Positions 12,089 through 21,415 of a stretch of DNA of 64,000 nt are shown piece after piece. A program made the position numbers and the translations under genes. This DNA comes from Ampelocalamus luodianensis (lineage: Eukaryota; Streptophyta; Magnoliopsida; Poales; Poaceae): the NCBI GenBank assembly GCA_036346255.1, contig CM070620.1, forward strand, positions 57,522,522 through 57,586,521, given 5' to 3'. Under the pieces are notes generated by a model that was given only the letters and a program-made list of their open reading frames with translations, was not told the origin of the DNA and did not search any database. Position 1 is the stretch's first letter; every line of letters starts with the position of its first letter.

Positions 12089-12294
12089 TTCTAGGTTGGT
12101 GTTGTTCTCTATCTATTGTTATTATTGTCTCTCTTTATTTGAATAGTAAAAGTTAATTGCAAACTTGCTTTGAATCTATTACCTTATTGTAAATGAAAAC
12201 TTGCTTTATCTTGAAAATAAGTCGAGCCTCATCCACTTAAATAAAGCTTGCATGTAGTTAATTATAGTTCTGTTATCTCACACGTCAGTCTTGC

Positions 12295-12319
12295 GAGTAC
12301 AAAAACAATTTTTGTACTC
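12295..12319 (+). other. Conserved LTR hairpin near LTR 3' end, copy in B
   Basis: A perfect 11-bp stem GAGTACAAAAA/TTTTTGTACTC with loop CAA. In J (60538-60562) the stem is GAGTACAAAGA/TCTTTGTACTC, so one A-T pair became G-C on both arms. In D (18610-18627) both arms are shortened together. Paired change supports a structure; the role is unknown. Confidence 0.7.
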
Positions 12320-12760
12320 ATCCGCTGCTTAATATTAATTGTTGCAGAGGAAGAAGGTGAGCCCCAAGGGCCTCACTTTTGTGAGTGTGTTCTTGCGCTG
12401 TTTGGGACGATTAGCTTGGCGGTCCGGTTGGTTGCCTTGTGGGTAAAGGCACACCGATTGGCTTTTGTTTATCGCCATCTTATGGCCATTTTGCTTCCAT
12501 TGTTTAAATTAGTTACTTATGTGTTATTTGGCAGTCGGCCTCTCTTTTGTAATAACTCTCCTTATATTATCTATGTCTTTCGCTTGTTGCTTTTGCTTGG
12601 CTCTATGTGTACGAATGAAATTGATGCATGATTTTGTAGCAGGGTGTGTATCTGCACTGCAGGCGATATACATATCTCGAGGCTTGGTTTATTTGATTTG
12701 TACTGTTAGGACTAAGTGGATGGTTAAACAGTACAAGCTGAATAAACCGGGGTCCTCACA

Positions 12761-13290
12761 GTCGTCCTGATGTGGTGACAGGTACGCTCTTGGTGGATTC
12801 AGTAGAGGCACTTGTTCTATTTGATTCGGGGGCTACCTTTTCTTTTGTATCACTAGATTTTGTTAGTAAGGCGAATTTGAGGTTGCAGCCAATAGCTCAG
12901 TCAGTTCTAGTTAATTCTCCTGGGGGAATTCTTTCTAGCTCTACAGTTTGTCCGGGTTGTGTGATTTCGTTAGATGGAGAAGAATTCATTGCTAATCTGA
13001 TGGTTATGAGGATGGAGCCGTTTGATGTTATCTTGGGGATGGACTGGTTGCATAATTACCGTGCTGTCATTTCCTGTTTTTGGAAGACAATAACCCTACA
13101 AGCTCCGTCTGGGCAGGAGATAGTATTCCAATGTAGCGCTCCATCTCACTCACTTTTTGTGATGGCTAGCCTTTTTCCCGGTGGTCGTACGGCGAAGAAT
13201 GGGTTTCTTTTGTCTCTAGTGGAGAAGCCGAGTTCATCTCAGAGTGAGAAGATATTTTGGTCGTTCGGGAGTTCTGGATGTTTTCAGTGA
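12761..13290 (+). pseudogene. Element C aspartic protease, nearly intact
   Basis: The frame runs open from the B border to 13290 (172 codons from 12772). The active site is intact as LFDSGATFSFVS near residues 16-27, and the second block as FDVILGMDWLHNY near residue 84. The upstream residues RPDVVTGTL match the same place in I. The 5' end is cut by B, so no start codon applies. The frame ends early relative to reverse transcriptase; a 1-base change near 13262 (WSFGSSGCFQ where a VVREFLDVF-type reading is expected) causes the stop. Confidence 0.85.
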
Positions 13291-13995
13291 GCTACCAGGA
13301 TGCCGCCACCTGCGTCTGTAGAGTTCAGAATTGATTTGGTACCAGGCGCCCGACCTGTCTCTATGACCCCTTACCGGTTGGCCCGTCCGTTCCCGGAGGA
13401 ACTAAAGAAGCAGTTGGATGATTTAAAAGCAAAGGATCTTATTCGTCCGGTGTGTCTCCATGGGGAGCCCTGTTCTTTTACCAAGAAGAAGGATGGTAGT
13501 TGGCGCATGTGTATTGATTATCGTGCTCTTAACGACTAACCATCAAGAATAAGTATCCTCTGCCTCGCATAGAAGATCTATTTGATCGGTTGAGAGGGCC
13601 AAGGTATTCTCAAAGATTGACCTTCAATCAGTTATAATCAAATCCTTCCGAAAGGAGGATATTGAGAAGACGGCATTCTCCACAAGGTATGGGCATTTTG
13701 AATTTAAAGTTATGTCGTTTGGACTAACGAACGCCCCTGCTGCTTTCATGGAGACTATGAACAGGATGTTGCATGAATACCTGGATGATTTTGTGGTAGT
13801 CTTTATAGATGATATTTTGATATATTCAAAGACTGAAGCTGAACATGAGCGACACCTGAGGCTTGTGTTGGAAACACTAAGGGAGCATAAGTTTTATGCC
13901 AAACCGAAAAGTGCGAGTTTTGGACGTCAAGTGGGGTTTTAGGACATGTCATCAATGATAAGGGAATCACAGTTGATCCAAGTAAGATTTCTACA
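13291..13995 (+). pseudogene. Element C reverse transcriptase, frameshifted
   Basis: The frame 13300-13539 covers the fingers (SMTPYRLARP, RMCIDYRALND) and ends at a stop caused by a small deletion. The frame 13712-13942 has FGLTNAPAAFMETMN and the catalytic box VVVFIDDILIYSK. Between them (13540-13711) the text continues in other frames. A further shift follows at about 13900-13945 (YAKPKSASFGRQ instead of a KFKKCEFW-type stretch). It belongs to one polyprotein with the neighbouring entries. Confidence 0.85.
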
Positions 13996-14670
13996 GTGGT
14001 AGAATGGAAGACGCCAACCAATGTCAAAGAAGTGAGAAGCTTTCTCGGCATGGCGGGATACTATCGGCGTTTTGTGCAGGATTTCTCCATTATTGCTAAA
14101 CCTTTATCCAGACTCACACAGAAGGATGTGAAGTTCAGGTGGGATGATGACTGTGAGCGTAGTTTCCAAACCCTTAAGGAAAAGTTGGTGACCGCCCCTG
14201 TCCTTACACTTCCCGAGCCTGGGAAGCGATTTACGGTGTACTCTGATGCGTCTCGGATTGGGTTGGGTTGTGTCCTTATGCAGGAAGGGAAGGTGATAGC
14301 TTATGCGTCGAGGCAGCTGAAGAAGCATGAACAGAATTACCCAACTCATGATTTAGAGTTGGCAGCTGTAGTGTTTGCCCTGAAGCTTTGGAGACACTAT
14401 CTGTATGGTGAGGGTTGTGATGTTTATACAGATCACAAGAGTCTTAAGTATATTTTCACACAGAAAGATTTGAATTTAAGGCAGCGCAGGTGGCTGGAGC
14501 TAATTAAGGATTATGATCTATCTATTCAATACCATCCTGGGAAGGCAAATGTGGTGGCTGATGCTCTTAGTCGCAAGCGACGCCGCTACGATGGATTATC
14601 GATTCTTGACTTTGACCGTATGGGTATATCATTTTGCTATCACGGATCGCGCGTGTTGAAACACAATTGA
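13996..14670 (+). CDS. Element C RT connection and RNase H, open frame
   Basis: An open frame of 224 codons. Residues 1-70 are the RT connection (EVRSFLGMAGYYRRFV). The RNase H that follows keeps all four acidic positions: YSDAS (about residue 80), THDLELAA (about 118), TDHKSLKY (about 147) and VADALSRK (about 190). After DALSRK the frame drifts into the integrase linker and stops. It is one of the few fully motif-complete domains in the window. Confidence 0.88.
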   Translation: MVEWKTPTNVKEVRSFLGMAGYYRRFVQDFSIIAKPLSRLTQKDVKFRWDDDCERSFQTLKEKLVTAPVLTLPEPGKRFTVYSDASRIGLGCVLMQEGKVIAYASRQLKKHEQNYPTHDLELAAVVFALKLWRHYLYGEGCDVYTDHKSLKYIFTQKDLNLRQRRWLELIKDYDLSIQYHPGKANVVADALSRKRRRYDGLSILDFDRMGISFCYHGSRVLKHN

Positions 14671-15690
14671 TTTTAGAGTCGACCATACCGAGCGGCACGG
14701 AAGCACAACAGAAGATCAATTATTGCAAAGGGTTGGCGGTGGATTTGGGCAAGGACGGAGATTTCGGTTTGGATGAGTGTGGTGCGTTGTGGTTTAAGGG
14801 CCGCTTTGCGTACCACCAAAGCGAAGGTCAAGGATGATATTCGAAAGAGGCACATCGTACCCGCATAATCGTTCATCGGGTGAAAGCGAAGATGTATCGT
14901 GATCTAAAGCAGAACTTCTGGTGGAAAAGGATGAAGGTGGACATAGCTAATTATGTGGCCTCATGTGGTGTTTGTCAACAGGTGAAGGCGGAACACAAAC
15001 GTCCTGCAGGGTTGTTGCAACCTTTAGAGATTCCGCAATGGCCGTGGGATGATATTTCTATGGATTTTGTAGTGGTGTTACCCCGGTCACCAAGGGGTAA
15101 GGATGCAGTGTGGGTGGTAGTGGATCGTCTCAGTAAATCTGCACACTTTATACCAATTCGCACTACTAACTCAGCAAGTGATTTAGCTCCCATCTATGTG
15201 CGGGAGATTGTGAGATTACATGGGGTGCCAAAGACCATCATTTCCGACAGAGATGCCAAGTTTGTCTCCAAGTTTTGGGAAAGTTTACAGAGTGCCTTGG
15301 GCACACAGCTCCGTCTGAGTACAGCATTCCATCCACGCACGGATGGGGAGACGGGCGTACCATCCAGACCCTGGAGGACATGTTGCGGACTTGTGTTTTG
15401 TCTTGGAAGGGTAACTGGGAGGATCAGCTGCCGCTAGTAGAGTTTGCTTACAACAACAGCTACCATTCCAGTGTTAAGGCTGCCCCGTTTGAGGTTCTCT
15501 ATGGACGCAGGTGCAGGTCACCACTATGTTGGGAGGCAGTAGGTGAGAAAGCAGTGTTGGGTCCGGATTGGGTCCAAAGGACAGTTGAACGGGTGGCCTT
15601 AGTGAAACAGAATTTGCTAGCGCCCAAAGCGCATGAGAAAAGTTATGCGGATGTGAGGAGAATGGACTTAGAATTGAAGTGGGGATCAAG
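14671..15690 (+). pseudogene. Element C integrase, frameshifted
   Basis: The zinc domain is partly preserved: the C-x2-C pair CGVC is at about 14965-14976, while the histidine half (about 14850-14880) is out of frame. The core frame 14880-15437 has two catalytic aspartates (VVVDRL and ISDRDAKF). Near 15345 a small deletion turns the expected TDGQTER glutamate motif into TDGETGV and shifts frame. The frame 15275-15841 then continues with TLEDMLRTCVLSW and LYGRRCRSPL. Non-functional as it stands. Confidence 0.85.
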
Positions 15691-16156
15691 TGCTCTTGAG
15701 AGTATCTCCCACCAAGGGTGTGGTAAGGTTCGGTACCAAAGGGAAGCTAAGCCCGAGGTACATTGGACCTTTCACTATCTTGGCACGGATTGGGAATTGG
15801 CGTGCCGCTTGGACCTTCCGAAACCATGCGGGAGTGCATAATGTTTTTCATGTATCCATCTTTGAGGAAGTACTTGCGAGATCCGGAGCATCACGCATCG
15901 CTAGAGCCTCTACTCATAGAGCAAGATTTGACCTTTGAGTCAAAGCCAATGCGCATTTTGGAGAAATCGAGAAGGTTTTGAGAAACAAACGCTGAAATAT
16001 GTTAAAGTCCTTTGGTCACAGCGATGCGAGAAAGAAGCCACAGGAGTTGGAGGCCGCATGCGCGGCAAGATCCGAATTATTCTCTGGTGCGTGTTGTGCT
16101 TTAAGTCTTTTCGTATCGTCCCTTGGCGTGGCGGGTTAGAATTCGAGGACAGTGCG
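15691..16156 (+). pseudogene. Element C integrase tail and chromodomain, frameshifted
   Basis: Frames 15690-15938, 15763-15981 and 15935-16168 together carry the GPY/F module (GKLSPRYIGPFTILARIG), a GVHNVFHVS block, and a chromodomain remnant (TLKYVKVLWSQ). At least three frame changes are present. The same region in I (38387-38710) is in one frame and shows the intended reading. Confidence 0.8.
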
Positions 16157-16170
16157 TGTAAGGGGTAGAG
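16157..16170 (+). other. Element C polypurine tract
   Basis: GTAAGGGGTAGAG lies directly before the LTR start TGTAATATCCC. Equivalent tracts precede the 3' LTRs of I and G on the minus strand. Confidence 0.85.
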
Positions 16171-18357
16171 TGTAATATCCCAAAGAAATTCGGAAGTTCG
16201 AGAAAGAGTTTGGAGAGACTTCTCGAATTAGTAAAAGATCAAAAGGAAATAGTTTATTTCGCAGCTAGCACAGGGTGAAAGCGTTTTACACCAAACTGGC
16301 CTGGCTCGCCCAACAGGCCTTAGGTGGCCGGCAAAGGGGGGAAGGCACCACTTTTTCCCCCCAAACCCTAGCCGAGCCCTCCCTCACCCCTTTGGCCGCC
16401 GCCCCCCACCTCCTGTCCCTCCCTCCTTGCGCACCACCCTTTGGCTGCCCACCTCTGGCTCCTCTCCCCTTGCGCCATCTTGGGCCGTGGTGAGTTCTCG
16501 CCGTCGGCCTTGGTGCTCCATTGCCGCCATAGGAGGAGGAGGAAGAGAGGCAAGGAAGGAGGTCAACTTCGCGGGGAGGTTTCTACTTCTTGCTGCGGAT
16601 CTTCTAGGGTAACCTTGGGTATACCTCGCTGCTCGAACCGTATTAGATGTTTTGGTTGATGTTTGGTATATCGGGTCCTGTCTTTTTAATAGATTGCAAT
16701 CTGTCCAGAATTTTGGACGAGGGTTCTCGCGCTGTTAGAAGCATAATCTGGGGTTCTGGTCTCCTAGGAAAATTTGGGTTATTGTCTTAGCTTTCAGTGG
16801 CCGCCAAGTTCACTCAAATCCGATTAACGGTTAGAGAGTTATGATTTTTCTAAGACTGCTGTTCCACTGCTCTGTCAGTATTTAGGCAGATTGTAGAAAA
16901 CCAATTAAAAGTGATGGTTAAATTGGAAATCTGAGAACCCCAGTATAACGAAAGTTGTAGATAATCCTTCTAGCTTTCAGGAAAACTAAAGATCATGAAA
17001 TTCGGACGAACGTAGAGAAAGTTATGATAATTTCATTGTTGCTGTCCAGAGACCCGACGCGAGAATTGATACTCTGTTGTTTAGATTGGTAGGGCTAGTA
17101 AATGGCCGAATCAGAGAACCTCACCAACTAGGTTTAGAAGGGGAATTCAATAAACTTTTCAGATTGTCCAAGATCACTCCATTTGGATTTCTGTACATTT
17201 AGTTATGATTTTTCGAAGGGGGCTGTTCTCTGGAAATCTGACAGCCAGCATTAACGTTGGGGATTGCGTTTAGTGGACGATGTACTCATGTTGTGTTCTT
17301 GATTTTGTTATTAGACCCTTATGGTAGCCTTAGCTTGTCTCAATTGTTGTCCAGGTGTGGGTTTGGCTCCGGGAGCAGTACCTCATTCCCGACATCCACC
17401 TTCGCACGGTTGAGGCAAGTGCATTGTTGTTTAAATGATTGACTATACTGTGTGTTAATTGTTATATGGATGCATAGCAAGATGGTATACTCGCTGAATG
17501 TTTAAGTATGGTTATTGCTCAAATGATGCTCATGCTTTATTGTGGTTAAGTGTTGTTGTCTTTTGGTAAATTTGATAGTGATTAAATGATGAGCATGTGC
17601 ATATTGAAATCATATTGAGGCTTGGTCATGTGGTGACCAAGTGTGTTTCCCTTTGAGATTCCCGTCATGAATGTGATGGGCCCGAGATCCCCTCACTCGT
17701 GGAGTGTGGGCTTGAGGTCCCGTTACTGCATGGAGTAATGGGCAATTGGTCCCTGTGCGTGCGCGCCAAGAGCATGGGAATATCTTGGCGGTCGCATACT
17801 CTGACACCGTGTAATGCACACAGAAAGTTAAAGTTAAAGGTTCCTTGAGCATTGCATTTGCATATGAGATGTTTGATGTTGAACTTATTTATATGTATGT
17901 TGATGTTATAGTTTCGCTATGTACTTGTTGAGTCCGTGGACTCACTCTTGCTTTTATTGATGTTTTAGGTACCCGAGCCAAGAATGATATGCATGGGGGG
18001 AAGTAGACTGCTAATCACTCACACACCACATGAACTAAATAAAGTTGAATGTTCTTCCGAACGCAGTTGATTTTAGAATACTACATTATGTTTTATGCAA
18101 TGGATTGATGTAATAATGATGAGTAGTGGTTCTTCATGACTCTCTAGTTTTGTTGGATTCCTAGCATGTCACTGTCAACCTTTTGATGACTTTGGATGAA
18201 AGTTTTAATTATTATTTTGATTACCCTGTGTGTTGGAACCTCCGTGTAATTAACTTTACAAGGGAGGTTCTGCCGAAATTTATTAGGATTGTCTTCTTTA
18301 GAGTTATTAGAGTTTGTTTAGTAGCATTCCAGGCTCATGATGAGCTGGGGTGTTACA
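16171..18357 (+). repeat. Element C 3' LTR (2187 bp)
   Basis: It starts TGTAATATCC and ends GGGTGTTACA. It contains a GC-rich block (16320-16560), an AT-rich middle, and a hairpin array at 17621-17816. It is alignable in layout with the LTRs of G and I but clearly diverged. No gene was found in it. Confidence 0.9.
17621..17816 (+). other. Hairpin array in the C LTR
   Basis: Successive short inverted repeats are joined by GAGATCC or GAGGTCC. They are CTTGGTCA/TGACCAAG (17621-17641), CCCGTCA/TGATGGG (17661-17680), CACTC/GAGTG (17694-17706) and CCGTTACT/AGTAATGG (17720-17741), followed by decayed units. The matching hairpins in G and I have different stem bases that still pair. Confidence 0.75.
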
Positions 18358-19063
18358 TAATTTATGCTATTGTTGTGGTGACTATTGGGTTAGTCACTTC
18401 TAGGATGTTGTTGTCATCTATCTATTGTTATTATGTTGTTCTTGCTATTATTTCAACAATAAAAAATGAATTGCAAACTTGCTTTTAAAATATATTACAT
18501 TATTGCAAATAAAGATTGCTTTGTGCTAAAAATGAGCCATACAGCCTCCACTCAAATAAGCTTGCATGTAGCATATGTATAGGTCTGCTAGTCCATACGT
18601 CAGTCTTGCGAGTACATTATTGTACTCATTTGCTTTGCTTAATGTTATTTGTTGCAGAGAAAGAAGGTGAGCCCCAAGGGCCTCACTTTTGTGAGATGTG
18701 CTTCGGGTTTGACGACTAGCTTGGCGGTCCGGTTGGTTGCCCTGTGGGTTTAAAAGCACACTAATTGGCTTTTGCTTATCGCCATCTTATGGCACTTTCG
18801 CTTCCGCTGTTTACTTAGTTATTTGTATGTCATTTGGCCGGTCGGCCCTCTTTTGTAATAACTTTATATTATGTATGTCTTCTGGTTTGTCGCTTGCTCC
18901 GGTTTTATGTGAATGAATGGAATTGATGCATGATTTTGTAACAGCGTGTGTGTACTGCATTTATGGGAAGTATACATATCTCGAGGCTTGGTTTATTTGA
19001 TTTGTGATGCTAGGGTCAATGGAAGACTAAGCATTACAAGCCGAATAAACCGGGGTCTTCACA
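18358..19063 (+). mobile_element. Element D: family 1 LTR, 3' remnant
   Basis: It matches the last 700 bases of the B 3' LTR and ends CGGGGTCTTCACA at 19063. It is truncated on the left by C, and the rest of D lies beyond the window. It is followed by CCCAC (19064-19068), the putative right TSD, and then E sequence. The conserved hairpin at 18610-18627 has a shortened stem. Confidence 0.85.
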
Positions 19064-20910
19064 CCCACAAGTAAGTGACTTAACGGTGCCCTAAGACAAT
19101 GATTAAATGCTAATGATTGCCATTTAACTTTTAATCATTTGCTACAGTAGCTGTCCAAATACGAAAATGGGAGTTTGTCCCGCTCGGTTCACTGGCGTTG
19201 TGCGCCACGGCGGCGCAAACCCAAGGCATGTACAGGTGTACAATACTGTTGCGCTTCTAACGGGAGTAGTCTCGACGGCTGGGCCGGCCCGTACCGGCGG
19301 CTAGCCGGAGTTGAGCGTCGATACTAGATCCTAGGGACCCAATACGGCAATAATACAACAGCAAAGTGAAGCTTCGCAGCGTCATGCAAGCGGGTGCCCA
19401 GGTCCTAGGGACTAAATGGAAGCTACCTGAGCGAAGAAGGGTGCTCGGGGAAGCTCGGAGCTACTGGAGCTGCGTTGGCGCCGGAGAAGAAGGTGGCAGC
19501 GACACGGTTCAACGAAGAGATAAAAATCTGAGCAAAATGGAGCAAAGTGAATGCCCAGGTTAGCTCAAGGAGCTTAAGAGCATGCTATAGAAGCAAAGAA
19601 TTGAAGAATGGCTTACCGAAACAAGTGGGAGATGAAAAGGTTTGAACTTCGACCGAAGAGGGGCAAACTTCAATTCAGCAAAACCCTGGCATGCATTCAT
19701 GAAATTCCCTGAGGGGTTTTTAATCTCATGCCAAAATACATGAGATGACACGAAAGAAAGATTAAGAAACTCACCAGAGACCAAGAACACCACTTGGTGT
19801 CTTAGAGAGCGTGCTCTGTACACAATAGAGAGCTCGAAGATGGAACAAGAACGACAAGCAACAAGAGAAGCTTGCATTAGCAAAACTGGATAAGGCATAG
19901 AACAAGGAAAAGGTTGGCATCACCCGGTGGAAGCTTACCCGCATAGAGAGCAGGAACAAGCTTCCCTCTCCTCGGTCAACAAGAGGTGAAGTGAGCAAAA
20001 GAATGGCAGAGAGGGGGTATTATGCCCGGGCGATGACGGTAATGGAGGCGGCATGAGACGGAGTAGCTCGGGGATTGGCCAACAGACGCGGTGGATTGAC
20101 GGCGTGGACTTCGCCGTTCTGTGCGCGTCGGAGGTGCTTGGCCGCGTGGCATAGAGCTCCTGCGCGAGGTCAGGGATGAAGCTGACAGCGCGGGCCCACG
20201 GTGTCAGTGAGACAAAGAGTAGGAGGAAGCCAGCACTACGTGGCTCAACGTGCGTCGTTGGATCTGGATCTAACGGCTGAGATCTTATGTGTTGTTTTGA
20301 ACCGCCCAAGAGATGGAGAAATCTGGACCGTCGATACTAGATCCTAAGGTCTGCATGTCTCGGTGAAAAAAGTTGACTCGACCGAGTCAGTTCACCTGGT
20401 CGGGTTCGAACCCGATGAACAGTGGCGACTAGGGTTTGGGCTTAAGGGTTTGACTAAGATTTATTTCATCTTCTCTACTTTGACCAGGGTGCTAAAAATA
20501 GAAATAAAATCCCTAAAATCAAGAAATAATTCATGGGGGCTCCTGGGACAATCTAGTACCCAAAAAAATTATTTAACCCTACTGTTCATGATATTTTGTG
20601 CACAATTTAAATTCAAACTTAATGTTGGTCTTTAAATTGTGTTTAAATTTTCTTAGGGCTCAACCCAGTCCCAAAAATTTGAGAAAAATTATATTAATTC
20701 GTAATAGTTAATATAGAATTTGAAATAATTATTTCCAGAGGAACTCTACTAGCATTTGTTACAGTTTTTCTTTTGGAGTTCAAATTAAAGTGTATGTTCA
20801 ATATTTATTTTGAGATTTTCCAAGTGCAATACTTAATGAAAATATTTCAAAACATGATGCATGCTAATGAGATGCATAATAATCCTCTTTATTAACTTGG
20901 GGATGTGACA
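19064..20910 (-). mobile_element. Element E: LTR in minus orientation, 5' part
   Basis: Read on the minus strand it begins at 20910 with TGTCACATCCCC. It shows the family 1 pattern of an AT-rich start, a GTCAA/GACTCGGTCG-type stretch (about 20380) and a GC-rich block (about 19250-20250). D interrupts it at 19063/19064. It borders the gag start of copia F at 20911, so it most likely inserted there. Sequence identity to the other LTRs is weaker, so family placement is tentative. No gene was seen. Confidence 0.65.
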
Positions 20911-21020
20911 GCTTGAGAGGTGGCGCTAGTGCCAGAGGTATGGTAGAGATGCCGGAGGTAGGGGTGGTGGGGCTCATAGCAAAAGCGGTACGGGGGAGAA
21001 GGTGGGCCAGGTAGGATGAC
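20911..21020 (-). pseudogene. gag: Element F copia leader and gag start, truncated
   Basis: On the minus strand the bases after the primer site open a frame containing MSPTTPTSGISTIPLALAP, a plausible copia gag N-terminus. It is cut after about 25 codons at 20911 by E. The rest of the element is not in the window. Identification rests on position after an LTR and primer site, not on a domain. Confidence 0.55.
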
Positions 21021-21033
21021 CAATCTGATACCA
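21021..21033 (-). other. Element F primer binding site
   Basis: The minus strand reads TGGTATCAGATTG directly after the LTR end CTTCTACA. This is the usual Ty1/copia site for initiator tRNA-Met. Confidence 0.8.
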
Positions 21034-21260
21034 TGTAGAAGAGGAAGACTAGGTTTGGAAGAACACCATACGGTAATACAATGCTGGGTATGCCACGTAT
21101 ATATATCATGCGTCAGATTGGCTACAGTAAGCCGCAAGGAAATGGAAAATTATAGAAGATTACAGTGGATCCCAAAAGATTACGTGATCTCATATATATA
21201 CAAGAGATCAATTAGTATCAACGCAATCAATCTATACAAGGTAACTGAATATCGCTAACA
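21034..21260 (-). repeat. Element F 5' LTR (227 bp), Ty1/copia type
   Basis: On the minus strand it runs from TGTTAGCGATATTC to CTTCTACA, with a size and ends typical of copia elements. Two TATA-rich stretches (21097-21105 and 21190-21200) may be the core promoter. Its outer end lies in the phosphatase exon. The putative TSD is ATTGG (21261-21265); the partner is out of view. Confidence 0.8.
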
Positions 21261-21415
21261 ATTGGTACCACTAGAAGTTGTAGTGTTGGACGGTGCCCTC
21301 GGCTACGAACATTAGGTCGTCGGCTCACAGGTCGTAGCACACGATGTTTGCTTCCGCATTCCTTCGGCGTCACCCACGACATGATCACAGCGCGCCCCGT
21401 CAGAGTGTAACACAC
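21261..21415 (-). pseudogene. Purple acid phosphatase exon fragment, 3' piece
   Basis: The minus strand reads TLTGRAVIMSWVTPKECGS and then, after a 1-base shift, NIVCYDL, a stop, and in another frame ADDLMFVAEGTVQHYNF before a further stop and WYQ. This is the fibronectin-like N-terminal region of plant purple acid phosphatases (family pattern VSWVTPxEPGSxxVxYG...AEGT...YxFY). At least two frameshifts and one stop make it a pseudogene. Copia F cuts it at 21260 and G at 21415; 30205-30231 continues it upstream. The catalytic metallophosphatase part is absent from the window. Confidence 0.72.
21411..21415 (+). repeat. Left TSD of element G
   Basis: CAGAG, repeated exactly at 30205-30209 on the other side of G. 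Confidence 0.9.

Larger units (their letters stand above)
2641..12760 (+). mobile_element. Element B: Tekay/Del-like Ty3/gypsy chromovirus, family 1
   Basis: The order is truncated 5' LTR, tRNA-Met-type primer site, gag, protease, reverse transcriptase, RNase H, integrase, chromodomain, purine tract and complete 3' LTR of 4224 bp. The 5' LTR is interrupted by A at 2640/2641. B itself lies inside the pol region of C: right after its 3' end the sequence continues as C protease with the residues RPDVVTGTL. The putative right TSD is GTCGT (12761-12765); the left copy is out of view. Lineage is inferred from domain order, integrase and chromodomain motifs and long LTRs. Most frames are broken. Confidence 0.9.
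8537..12760 (+). repeat. Element B complete 3' LTR (4224 bp)
   Basis: It starts TGTAACATCC and ends TCCTCACA. Layout: AT-rich 5' part (8537-9000), GC-rich block (9010-10380) in which many frames are open on both strands, AT-rich block (10400-11090), then a conserved 3' third shared by all family 1 LTRs. An AG|GATTCGATATTTGCGG acceptor-like site lies at 11092/11093. Conserved hairpins are at 12070-12088 and 12295-12319. It must hold promoter and polyadenylation signals, but I could not place a TATA box with confidence. No gene was found. Confidence 0.92.
12761..18357 (+). mobile_element. Element C: Tekay/Del-like chromovirus, family 2, 5' half out of view
   Basis: It begins in this window at the protease, because B inserted at the gag/protease junction; LTR, gag and primer site are left of the window. 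Order: protease, reverse transcriptase, RNase H, integrase, chromodomain, purine tract and 3' LTR. It ends at 18357 in GGTGTTACA. The next bases (TAATT, putative TSD) continue as the LTR of D, so C sits inside D. The proteins are close to those of I on the other strand. Confidence 0.88.

Noticed and set aside
19064..19068. CCCAC next to both D and L as a sign of target preference
   Set aside because: Two cases are too few, and the left partner for D is not visible.
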